A stretch of 64,000 nt of DNA from Neoarius graeffei (Eukaryota > Chordata > Actinopteri > Siluriformes > Ariidae). Below, in pieces: positions 23,301-31,296 of the stretch. The stretch is from positions 84,147,888 through 84,211,887 of the forward strand of contig NC_083571.1 in the NCBI RefSeq assembly GCF_027579695.1. The letters are read 5' to 3'. The position numbers were made by a program, and so were the translations under genes. Every line of letters begins with the position of its first letter. The stretch's first letter is position 1. The notes beneath the pieces are model-generated. The model searched no databases and was not told the DNA's origin. It was given only the letters and a program-made list of their open reading frames with translations.

Positions 23301-26300
23301 GGCTCATACAAAACAGCGAGAGTGCTGCTTGTTCTAGTCATGTGGTTGTGACGTCATCGTAAACAAATCCATTCTACTCATCCAGACGACTTCGCAACGG
23401 TGCCGTTGCCAGATTTTTCCACTCTGGAACCCGTTCTCATTTTGGGGCACCCAAAACGCCGGTGCCATGTGGACGCCAGGCCGAAACGATAAACAATTTT
23501 ATCAGATTCACCTGAATCCATTGCCGTGTGGACAGCCTCTCAGCCACACTAAGGACTTCACTCTCACAGTTCATTGTGAAACAAATGCTTAGTGTATCCT
23601 TGCCTGACATTACCAAGCCTCTGATTATTGTGCTGATGGTGTGGTTTTGACCTTATTTGTATTTTTGGTCTTTTGCCTCTGATAAACTGTTTGTGCCTCG
23701 CCTGACCATTGCCTGATTTTGGCTATGCCTTTGCCTATTGTTTTGGATTTGTCTGCTAGCTTTGCCTTATTAAACTCTCTGCTGCTCTTACATCCGTCTG
23801 TCACCTGCATTTCTGACAGCCTCACCCTTGTTGTAAACAAATACTTGTGGAGCAGTACTCAGTAGCTATGACTACAAGTGCTATTTTGAAGCTGCTATAA
23901 CATTCATAATCACATAGTGCCAAAATAATCTGCATATACATTTTTTTTTTTACTGTCAGCTATTTATTCTCTGAAAACTGGCATAGGTTATTGTTTCCTG
24001 TTTTGGATGTTATACTGATAACTCCATCATATAACAGACAACTGTTCAAGTGCACTATCTACGTATTTTAGCCCTATGGTCAAGATGCATACCTTCTGGA
24101 ATGAAACATAAAATGTATTTAACTGTACAGATTTTAATATATTTAAAATAATTGTGAGGTTGGGCTGGCATCAAAAGAACATCTCAAGGCAGATCCAAGG
24201 TGCAAACTGACCTCAGTAACATTGGCTCAGGGCCAAACATTCAGAGAGGATGCAGAATATATACACAGTAATAAAAAAAGAGGATAAACTGTAGACAAAA
24301 CCTAGCCTATAATTCTTGTGTAATCAGGCCTGTCGTACATATTGTCTGGGCCAGAGACAAACCATTTAAGAAGCTCCCCCAGGCAAAAGCTACCGGTACG
24401 TATTAAAAAGAAGCCTGTAATTAACCACAAGGGCGGTAGTGGTTAGCACTGTTGCCTCACAGCAAGAAGGTTCCGGGTTTGAACCTCATGGCTGATGGGG
24501 GCCTTTCTATGTGGAGGTTGCATGGGTGTGCTCCAGTTTCCCCCACAGTTCAAAGACATGCAGATTAGGTAAAAAAAAAAAAAAATAACCCCAGCCACTG
24601 GGATTGTACAAGCCAGGGCATACTTAGTGCCAGTCTCAAGCCCAGATAGACTGGGGAGGGTTGTGTCAAGAAGGGCATCCTATGTAAAATCAAATATGTG
24701 GAACAGATCTGCTGTGGCGACCCCTAACAGAAGCAGCTGAAAGTAGTAGCAGTAGTATGTAATTAGCCACAAATGTTTCAGTGGCTCTTACAGTACCATG
24801 AAAACTGCAACACACCAAACCATTTTACAAAATAGGGCAAATATCTGATGTGTCAAAAAACAATGCATAGGCCTAAACCATATATATTTCCTCCCCACTG
24901 TATTTTCTGCATGTCAGTGGACTACTAAACCATCCTGGGCTCCTCACATGGCCTGGTCCTGGACAGCATCCCTGGTTTTCACCTTTAATATTAGTAACAT
25001 TAGAAGAAGAGTAAATTATGGAAGGCTGTTTCCATCACTTAAAAAAAAAAAAAGACACAAAGTATGTCCTAATAATGAGAATATATCTCATAACTATGAC
25101 TGTGTCTCATAATCATGTAATAATAATGACTTAATATTTCATAATCATGAGATTCTAAGTCATAATTATGAGAAATACCCTCATATTTCATTATTATGAG
25201 ATAAGTCATAGTGTACTACGTCACGCCATGGCCAAATGGTTAGAGAAACAGCTTTGGGACCAAAAAGTTGCTGGTTCGATTTCCTGAACCAGCAGGACTG
25301 GCTCAAGTACCCTTGGGCAAGGCACCTAACCCCCAACTGCTCCAACAAAAGTGGTGGCATACCTTGTGTCTGATTAGCCAGAGAAAAACTGATGATGTGA
25401 TTATTAGTTCGGGCAAGAACCTGGCCATAACTTAACTAAAGTCACAATTATGATAAACCTCATTATTATCATGGTGGAAATGGGCTTCCATACCCTTGGA
25501 TAATTATTTCGTTGTTATGGTAACATTGACGCTAAACCTCCCTACATGCATGCACATAACGTCAGCTCAATCTCATGTATCCATCCATCCATTATCTGTA
25601 GCCGCTTATGACATGGTGTACTGCAAGTGGTTAGCATGGTCGCCTCACAGCAAGAAGGTTCTGGGTTCGAGCTCAGCGGCCAGCGGGGGCCTTTCTGTGT
25701 GGAGTCTGCATGTTCTCCCCATGTCTGTGTGGGTTTCCTCCGGGTCCAAAGACATGCAGTTAGCAGTGGTGTAGTGGAGATTTTTAAAGTGGGGGTACGC
25801 GATTCGTGACGTCTCCCCTTCTCCCCTCCCCTCTCTCTCTCTCCTTCTGTTCCTCTCCCTCGCCCAATTCCCCCACTGCGGAGGCGGGGGCCGGCTCCAC
25901 CCCATTCATTTCTATGGAATTAATTGAAAAAAAAAAAAAAAAGCACTTTTTCAAACATCCGCTGCTCTGGCATGCTTTCACCTAGAGACGTGATTCAAAC
26001 TCTAAAATGTAGGAAAACTTCTCCTATGTGGATCTGGCATTCAATTTTTCTGCTAGGTTCTACACTTTCGGATCAGTCCCGGCTCAAACGCCATGTGAGT
26101 TCCGGGAGAAAATCCGGCTTTATAATGGGTGTCTATTGCGTTACACACCAGTGGAGCTCATTTAGTTAGAGTGTAGAGAGCTTGAAAAAATAGCTCAAAC
26201 TTTCTCGCTTAAACTGTGTTTTCAGCCACAAATTTCACTCTACAGACATGATTTTCTCAAAAGTAGTGGTCACCCTTGTCCTGATTCACACAATGTGTCT

Positions 26301-28662
26301 ACCTAACCGATAGGATTTACAGTTTTTGAATGAGAAGCCTCAAACTGAGGAGAGTGCAGCCGAGAGGCCTCATTGACACCCATTATAAACGTGACAGAAA
26401 AGTCACTCATTTTTAACTCACTCTAGTGTCCTCACTTTTAACACTACAGACAAAAAAATTACATCAGTGTATTCAGGAGACCCTTGTAGCGCTCACTGTG
26501 AAAGAATTTTGTGAATAGCTGCTTTCGATTTCGAGTTATTCGTCGTTGTTCGAGGCCTGCTCCTGAGCAAAAAACAGCAGAAAACTGACAAGATCTTGTG
26601 TGACTCAGCGCTCCTGCTCAGGCCCGTCGCCATGCCGACTGGGGCCAGTGAGGGAGCAGAGAGGGGCGGGGCTGCTGTCTCAAGCACACACACAATCATT
26701 GTAGCGTCATAGCAGGTCACACATTCACGGCCAGCAAACATGTGTGACCGAATTGCTTTGCGCACTGCATCCTCTCACAATTTCCATCAGGGGAATTGTC
26801 ACCTCGGGAGAAGTGGGTGGACGGTGTACCCCCGCGTACCACGCCCACTACACCCCTGGCAGTTAGGTTAATATGGGACAGCCTTGGGCTGAGGCCAAGT
26901 TTACATTAGACCGTATCTGTCTCGTTTTCTTCGCGGATGCACTGTCCGTTTACATTAAAATGCCTGGAAACACCGGGAAACGGGAATCCGCCAGGGTCCA
27001 CGTATTCAATCCAGATCGTGTCTGGTCCGGTGCTGTGTAAACATTGAGAATACGCGGATACGCTGTGCTGAGCTCTAGCTGGTGTCGTCATTGGACAACG
27101 TCACTGTGACATCCACCTTCCTGATTCGCTGGCGTTGGTCATGTGACGCGACTGCTGAAAAACGGCGCGGACTTCCGCCTTGTATCACCTTTCATTAAAG
27201 AGTATAAAAGTATGAAAATACTGCAAATACTGATGCAAATACTGCCCATTGTGTAGTTATGATTGTCTTTAGGCTTGCCATCCTTCCACTTGCAAGTGGT
27301 AAGTGACGCGCATGCCCGATATGCACTGAGATCACACACACAGCGGCTCAGTCCCGAATCACTGCTCGTGTGCTTCACTCGCGCGCTCTGTGAGCTGCGC
27401 AGGGCCGGAGTGCGCACCCTCCAGAGGGCACTCGCTGTTCAGGGCGGAGTAATTTGGAGCGCAGGATGCCTGCGGAGCCGAGCGTATCCGTGTATTGGCG
27501 TTGCTGTGTGCACGCGAATCGTGTATTGGCGTTGCTGTGTGCACGCTAATCGTTTTAAAAACGTTAATCTGATGATCCGCTGATACGGTCTAATGTAAAC
27601 CCCACCTGAGGTGCCCTTGAGCGAGGCACCTAACTCCCAACTGCTCCCCAGGCGCTGTCAGCATGGCTGCCCACTGCTCTGGGTACGTGTGTGCTCCTTG
27701 CTCACGTGTGTGTGCGCTGCTTCAGATGGGTTAAATGCAGAGGGGAATTTCACAAGTGTGCGATGAATGAAGTTGTGCTTTCTTTTCCTGTTCTACAGGG
27801 TCACAGGCAAGCTGGAGCTTATTCCAGCTGACTATGGGCGAGAGGCAGGGTACACCCTGGACAAGTCGCCAGGTTATCACAGGGTTGACACACATATGGT
27901 CACATTCACACCTACCAATTGCCTAACCTGCATGTCTTTCCTCCGTGGAAACTGTTGGAAACCCACACAGACATGGGGAGAACATGCAAACTCCACACAG
28001 AAAGGCCCCCGCTGGGCTCGAACCCAGGACCTTCTTGCTGTGAGGCAACAGTGCTAACCACTACAAAACCGTGCCACCCTCAATCTCATGTAATGTACAT
28101 ATAAAGACTGCCTACAGATCATTCAGAATTTCTTTACATATAAACACAGGCAATGATATGAACTCCTGTGTAAGCAGACACATGATCACCTCCTGCTCTT
28201 AAAACAGCGTGTGCACCACTTTAGTATGATGTTATAGTTTATACCTACTTGCAGGTAATATTCAATTTCATTCTTGATACTTGGTATCCATTTTTTCACG
28301 GCTGCAACAGAATTCAATGTCGCCTAGAGAAACAACAGCAAGATTAATTTGGAAGATAGCAAGAACTAGCCTAGTTGTAAAAGTGTGCTTGGATGAATAA
28401 AACTCACAAGTTTTGGTCTTGTCTCGTGCACATCTTTAATGCGACCTTCTAGATTTTAAAACAGACAAAAGAAAACATTTAAAGTCGGCAATGTAGCATT
28501 ACTGCTCACACAGTCAGAAGCAAGGTGCAGCAAAAAAAGGGGGGGGGGGGGAGAAAGAACTGAAACTTGCATTCTGAATGGAAGACAGGTTTTACCCTCT
28601 CTTTCCTTCTGAAGCCATAATCGATTTAATTTTCCAAGCTGTTTTTCTTCATTCCTCGCCAT
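11358..28662 (-). CDS. Isy1-like small coiled-coil protein, five coding exons
   Basis: Exons on the minus strand: 28662-28596, 28448-28408, 28323-28249, 21774-21585 and 11752-11358. All junctions have AG acceptors and GT donors and phases agree (1, 0, 0, 1), giving 768 nt and 255 residues. The protein starts [16 protein letters not shown], followed by [31 protein letters not shown] and a helical stretch [18 protein letters not shown]. This matches the pattern of the N-terminal domain of splicing factor Isy1 (MARN-EK start, KW with EI, then a coiled coil). Residues about 125-255 are low complexity and Ser-rich, ending SSSSDEET. It is much shorter than Isy1 and probably a distinct Isy1-like family member; I cannot name it. 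Function unproven. Intron 4 (9.8 kb) is packed with transposons. Confidence 0.82.
12517..15035 (+). pseudogene. Tc1 transposase pseudogene split by an insert
   Basis: ATG 12517 opens [20 protein letters not shown]. The frame reads through the helix-turn-helix region to AAHLQ, is broken by the insert at 12916, and resumes at [13 protein letters not shown] (14411). Catalytic motifs [10 protein letters not shown] and [10 protein letters not shown] remain, while the third acidic position reads DLNPIKMLW (Glu to Lys). There are in-frame stops near 12772, 14547 and 14727 and a one-base insertion near 15004. Confidence 0.88.
12916..14404. mobile_element. Unassigned DNA transposon with 6-bp target duplication
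   Basis: Termini are inverted (CATACTTGCCAAC / GTTGGCAAGTATG) and the duplicated target is exactly CTGCAG (12910-12915 and 14405-14410). The uninterrupted target is known from the sister Tc1 copy. The right end carries several CTCCCG motifs facing the terminus (14310-14395). No transposase frame of any length was seen. A 6-bp duplication fits Dada-type elements (6-7 bp) better than hAT (8), PIF (3) or Tc1 (2), but there is no coding evidence. Confidence 0.8.
16536..17089. repeat. Foreign insert inside the LINE reading frame
   Basis: Normal RT sequence stops after NYRPISI and no RT motif is readable until about 17285. The intervening DNA contains short 'gacctct...aggtca' phrases (16650-16675, 16822-16850) and at 17030-17080 a stretch resembling a common fish interspersed repeat (cattacatttagcgg). 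Origin not resolved. Confidence 0.45.
17090..17289. repeat. Perfect 87-bp inverted repeat with 26-bp loop
   Basis: Arm 17090-17176 is the exact reverse complement of 17203-17289. The loop 17177-17202 contains aaacggggtaaagcc. No mismatch was seen across 87 bp, unlike the decayed LINE around it, so the second arm formed recently or is kept identical by gene conversion. The right arm runs into resumed LINE coding sequence. Confidence 0.95.
19117..19184 (+). CDS. THAP-type first exon, isolated
   Basis: ATG 19117 opens [16 protein letters not shown] and ends TFHL at a consensus donor (CCT|GTGAGT, phase 2). The C-x4-C start and TFH end match the first half of a THAP domain. A related exon with the same donor phase occurs twice at 49635-49902. 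No later exon was recognised, so it is probably a remnant of a transposon gene. Its strand is opposite to the host gene whose intron it occupies. Confidence 0.5.
19529..19872. mobile_element. MITE with AAGCTGGGCATACACTGTGC termini
   Basis: The left end AAGCTGGGCATACACTGTGC is mirrored by gcacagtgtatgcccagctt at the right. About 344 bp, non-coding, with internal copies of 'tcgtgcgac', 'gatcgg' and 'cagtgtgag'. It abuts the TTAA foldback element directly, so its right target site is unclear. Confidence 0.8.
19875..20593. mobile_element. 719-bp foldback element flanked by TTAA
   Basis: Arms of about 345 bp are near-perfect reverse complements, meeting at a short centre near 20224-20243. Ends are AGGAACAGTCCACCGTA and its complement. 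TTAA lies immediately outside on both sides (19871-19874, 20594-20597), the target of piggyBac- and Kolobok-type transposases. It has no transposase; apparent reading frames are mirror images of each other. Confidence 0.88.
20598..21584. other. Intron 4 sequence, no feature assigned
   Basis: No repeat family or exon was recognised up to exon 4 of the Isy1-like gene (21585-21774). An AT-rich part (20870-21000) precedes a stretch of mixed composition at 21100-21420 whose reading frames have no recognisable motif. Confidence 0.45.
21790..22598. other. Intron 3 sequence with a SINE head fragment
   Basis: The intron of the Isy1-like gene continues here. A short V-SINE head fragment on the plus strand (gtggcacaatggtgcagtg to ggttctgggtttgaac, about 22272-22327) is the only recognised repeat. 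An AG-rich run follows the exon at 21788-21830. Confidence 0.5.
22599..23818. mobile_element. Probable solo LTR fossil (Ty3/gypsy-like), interrupted
   Basis: The segment starts TGTCATGGTTGACC and ends CATTTCTGACA, the TG...CA form of an LTR. Without the element inserted in it (22800-23537) it is about 480 bp. No internal retroviral-type gene is near, so it would be a solo LTR. No clear flanking duplication was found, so it looks old. It lies in intron 3 of the Isy1-like gene. Other kinds of old repeat remain possible. Confidence 0.35.
22800..23537. mobile_element. Harbinger-like non-autonomous element (GGCTACATCC family)
   Basis: Ends read GCTACATCCACACGACAAC and, at the right, gccgtgtggacagcc, imperfectly inverted. 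The same family occurs in reverse orientation at 49010-50588 with a clean TTA duplication; here the flanks (TCA / TCT) agree only in part. An internal direct duplication of about 40 bp occurs at 23095-23200 (tgtgtgaacattttgaaaag twice). Confidence 0.7.
23819..24428. other. Intron sequence, nothing recognised
   Basis: Unique-looking AT-rich sequence of intron 3 with no exon or repeat that I can name. Confidence 0.5.
24430..24755 (+). repeat. V-SINE variant with a different tail
   Basis: The tRNA-like head (gtagtggttagcactg, box B-like ggttccgggtttgaacctc) and a shortened V-SINE core are followed by an A-run and a tail reading agaagggcatcc and gatctgctgtggcgacccc. This differs from the 'gataagcggctac' tail of the other copies. 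Confidence 0.7.
25045..25500. repeat. AT-rich palindromic repeat split by a tRNA-derived SINE
   Basis: Repeated phrases cataattatgag / ctcataatcatg at 25070-25205 and again near 25440-25470 form inverted pairs typical of a fish MITE. Between them, about 25222-25385, lies another tRNA-type SINE with box A-like tggccaaatggttaga and box B-like ggttcgatttcc, on the plus strand. Confidence 0.6.
25764..26858. mobile_element. Non-autonomous hAT transposon
   Basis: A perfect 8-bp duplication GCAGTTAG (25756-25763, 26859-26866) and termini CAGTGGTGTAGTGG / CCACTACACCCCTG are diagnostic of hAT elements. Length 1095 bp, no transposase frame. It is inserted in the SINE core at 'gacatgcag|ttag'. Confidence 0.92.
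26893..27606. mobile_element. Harbinger-like MITE (GTTTACATTAGACCGTATC family), copy 1
   Basis: Ends GGCCAAGTTTACATTAGACC and ggtctaatgtaaaccccacc are inverted. TGA lies on both sides (26890-26892, 27607-27609), a 3-bp duplication as in PIF/Harbinger. A close copy lies at 48283-48983 flanked by TTA. Non-coding, 714 bp, with two tandem 'gtgtattggcgttgctgtg' units at 27491-27541. Confidence 0.85.
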
Positions 28663-28669
28663 TCCAGGG

Positions 28670-28745
28670 GGTGAAAACACTGAGTCACGTGACACACGCA
28701 CACAGACGCTGCAGAACGGAAGACTGTGTGACATCATCATTAGGA
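28670..28745 (-). promoter_or_regulatory. Candidate promoter of the Isy1-like gene
   Basis: Directly upstream of the start codon at 28662 lie a palindromic E-box GTCACGTGAC (28684-28693), an ETS-type cggaag (28717-28722) and a CRE/AP-1-like TGACATCA (28729-28736). GTCACGTGAC is bound by USF and TFE/MITF factors. The cluster and lack of a TATA box suggest a broadly expressed gene. The transcription start is not visible. Confidence 0.5.
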
Positions 28746-28971
28746 GACACTGAGTTCTTTAACGATGTCTGGGCTGGCAGATTAGAATCATTTTAGTAGT
28801 AGTCGTTGTAGTAGTAGTGGTTGTTGTTGTTGTTTTTTTATTTTATTAAGCTTCCACCTCAGATACAATAAATAAACACATAATAAAAAAATGGTGGGGG
28901 TTACACAACAGAGCTAGGCTCCAATAACAGTGTGCCCTATAATAATAATAATAATAAGAAGAAGAAGAAGA

Positions 28972-29338
28972 AGAATCTCATTATCTCTAGCCGCTTTATC
29001 CTGTTCTACAGGGTTGCAGGCAAGCTGGAGCCTATCCCAGCTGACTACGGGCGAAAGGCGGGGTACACCCTGGACAAGTCGCCAGGTCATCACAGGGCTG
29101 ACACATAGACACAGACAACCATTCACACCTACGGTCAATTTAGAGTCACCAGTTAACCTAACCTGCATGTCTTTGGACTGTGGGGGAAACCGGAGCACCC
29201 GGAGGAAACCCACGCGGACAACATGCAAACTCTGCACAGAAGGGCCCTCACCGGCCACAGGGCTCGAACCCAGGACCTTCTTGCTGTGAGGCGACAGCGC
29301 TAACCACTACACCACCGTGCCGCCCCATAATAATAATA
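28972..29338 (-). repeat. V-SINE inserted in an AAT/AAG microsatellite
   Basis: Full-length minus-strand V-SINE (tail ctctagccgctttatcctg at the left, head gtagtggttagcgctg read in reverse at the right). It is bracketed by (AAT)n/(AAG)n at 28939-28972 and (ATA)n at 29325-29341. Confidence 0.85.
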
Positions 29339-29479
29339 ATAAAGGGGGGAAGATGTATATACATATAAATAAAGCTAAATAAATATAAATATATCACATC
29401 ACAAAAAAACCTAAAAATATTAAGCTTTACTTAATTGATATTCAAAAGCCCATTCAGCAGAAACCTAAAAAAAATTCAC

Positions 29480-30056
29480 CTCACAGAAAAAGTACATACC
29501 ACGAATTAAAATATTTTCTAAAAATCTCATAACAAAAGAATGTAAAATATATAATTACAATATTCCAATTACTATGGCCTAATATCGTTTATAATATTAT
29601 TTACACTTAAAAACTGACTGAAAATCTCTAAATCTACTCAATAGCAGCAAGCATTAGTTGTTAAAATATTTCGGGAAGAGCAGCACTTAAGGCAAATGGA
29701 TTTCCAATTATTAAAAGCATTGATGTCAAAACCATTGTTAAAAGCATTAGTATAGTAAGTAGTTAACCAAGATTTAAATTGCTTAACAGATCTACAAGAA
29801 TGTAAAGCAACAGGCAGGGTGTTCCAAAGCTTAGGCAATCTATTAAAATAACTAGTCTGAAAAAGATTAGTTTGGCACTTCGGAATTATCAAATCAAAAG
29901 CAGAACTGTTACGAGTAGTACGAAATGGCACCCTAGGTTTAATAAATTCATGAATCGGAAAGTCTAAGAGTCCTAAACGACACTTAAAGTAGAACAGCAA
30001 ATCACTGATTTCATGACGATAAGATATTGGCAGTAAATTAAATTTAACTAATCAAT
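29480..30056 (-). mobile_element. LINE relic, C-terminal end of a reverse transcriptase protein
   Basis: The minus-strand frame 30000-29638 reads LLFYFKCRLGLLDFP, then YFNRLPKLWNTLPVAL and FKSWLTTYY. This is the typical post-RT ending 'R...LWN.LP...S..FK' of L2/CR1-like LINEs. Only this 3' part is present. Confidence 0.65.
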
Positions 30057-30199
30057 TTAACTAATTCTTCTGCTGTAGATGGTTGCGTTAACGCCCTCTT
30101 TATGATAGTGACTTTTTGCAAAGTATAAAGGCAATACAAAATACTGTATAATAGGAAAAAATTACAAATATTTGTAATTATATATTTAAATAATATTGG

Positions 30200-30364
30200 C
30201 TGGCGTTGAGTGGTATATCAGATATATTCCATTCAGCTAGCATGATACTGAATGTGATATATCAAATATATTCCATTCAGCTAGCATGATATTGAACTCA
30301 TTTTCAACTCGTTCAATATCATGCTAGCTGAATGGAATATATCTGATATACCATGACAAAAAGC

Positions 30365-30398
<34 letters not shown>

Positions 30399-30400
30399 CA
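30200..30400. repeat. Hairpin with a duplicated arm, then (ATT)n
   Basis: The block gtggtatatcagatatattc to ctagcatgat occurs at 30211-30254, again directly repeated at 30255-30297, and once inverted at 30313-30353. One long arm pair can fold around cattttcaactcg. A (ATT)n run follows at 30366-30397. It is probably a degenerate MITE. Confidence 0.7.
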
Positions 30401-30849
30401 CTATCTTTTCCAGTTTTTCAATGTCTGTTGTTTCGCTTATAAATATGTGTTAAGAATATCTAATGAAGTTCTGGTAGCCTTTCAAGTGTTCCACATGTCT
30501 TTCTCCTTCCTGGCGAACAACAAAATGCTTCTGCGCATGCGCAGCAGTAAACTTTCTTATTGGATATTTGCATCAGCTCCAGCGTGTGACGTCATGTTGT
30601 CTTGACAACCATGCAATATCATAAACCATATTCAGTGCTCATTCTCCATTGGGTAGAGTGATGTAATAACATAGGATAAGCGATATGCTAACAATATTGC
30701 ATGCTATTAAACCAAGTGAATGAAACCTGCTAGAAGGGAATAGAATACATGGTTTTATTCCATTGAAAAAGTGTCCTGTTTGTATAATAATAATTAATAT
30801 ATTGTAAATATATTACATGTGTAAATGTGTCTATGGCTTCCTGAGCAGG

Positions 30850-30850
30850 A

Positions 30851-30903
<53 letters not shown>
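30850..30903. repeat. (ATT)n microsatellite
   Basis: About 18 uninterrupted ATT units. The long Asn and Leu runs in the frames across it are artefacts. Confidence 0.95.
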
Positions 30904-30905
<2 letters not shown>

Positions 30906-31077
30906 TTTTTTAAAAAGGAAAATGGGCAAAATTCACAAAGTAGGTTCAAGAATTTCTTACTACTATTCCTTTTACATATTTTTAAGGAAGTGAAAAAATA
31001 CAATATGACACTGAAAAGCTTTTAAAAATGTGGTGTTGCTTATAGGCATCTGCATTTACCTTAATTGAGGCCAACTA

Positions 31078-31296
31078 GGGGGCAGCATGGTGATGTAGTG
31101 GTTAACGCTGTTGCCTCACAGCAAGGAGGTCCTGGGTTCGAGCCCAGCGGCTGATGAAGGCCTTTCAGTGTGGAGTTTGCATGTTCTCCCCATGTTTGCA
31201 TGGATTTGCTCCGGTTTCCCCAAAGACATGCAGGTTAGGCTAAGTGGTAGCTCTAAATTGACTAAGTGTGAGTGTGAATGGTTGTTTGTATCTAGG
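31078..31296 (+). repeat. V-SINE lacking its 3' part
   Basis: Head (gtagtggttaacgctgttgc, box B-like ctgggttcgagccc) and core are present. The copy stops near 'gaatggttgtttgtatctag', where Sleeping-Beauty-type sequence begins. Confidence 0.8.

Larger units (their letters stand above)
25610..27786 (+). repeat. Second SINE (opposite strand) inside the V-SINE, itself interrupted twice
   Basis: Pieces 25610-25763, 26867-26892 and 27607-27786 join to a SINE with a V-SINE head and core but a different tail (ggtgcccttgagcgaggcac, then gctgcccactgctctggg, then gatgggttaaatgcagag). The interrupting elements each have their own target duplication. Confidence 0.8.
25580..28078 (-). repeat. V-SINE split by a nest of three other elements
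   Basis: The SINE tail (ccatccattatctgtagccg, 25582-25609) and the rest of the SINE (27787-28078, cctgttctacagggtcac to the tRNA head) are separated by 2.2 kb. A perfect 14-bp duplication CTCAATCTCATGTA borders the whole unit (25566-25579 and 28079-28092). This shows that the two parts are one insertion and that everything between is later. Confidence 0.92.

Noticed and set aside
30794-31003. Frames with poly-Asn or poly-Leu
   Set aside because: Produced by (ATT)n microsatellites.
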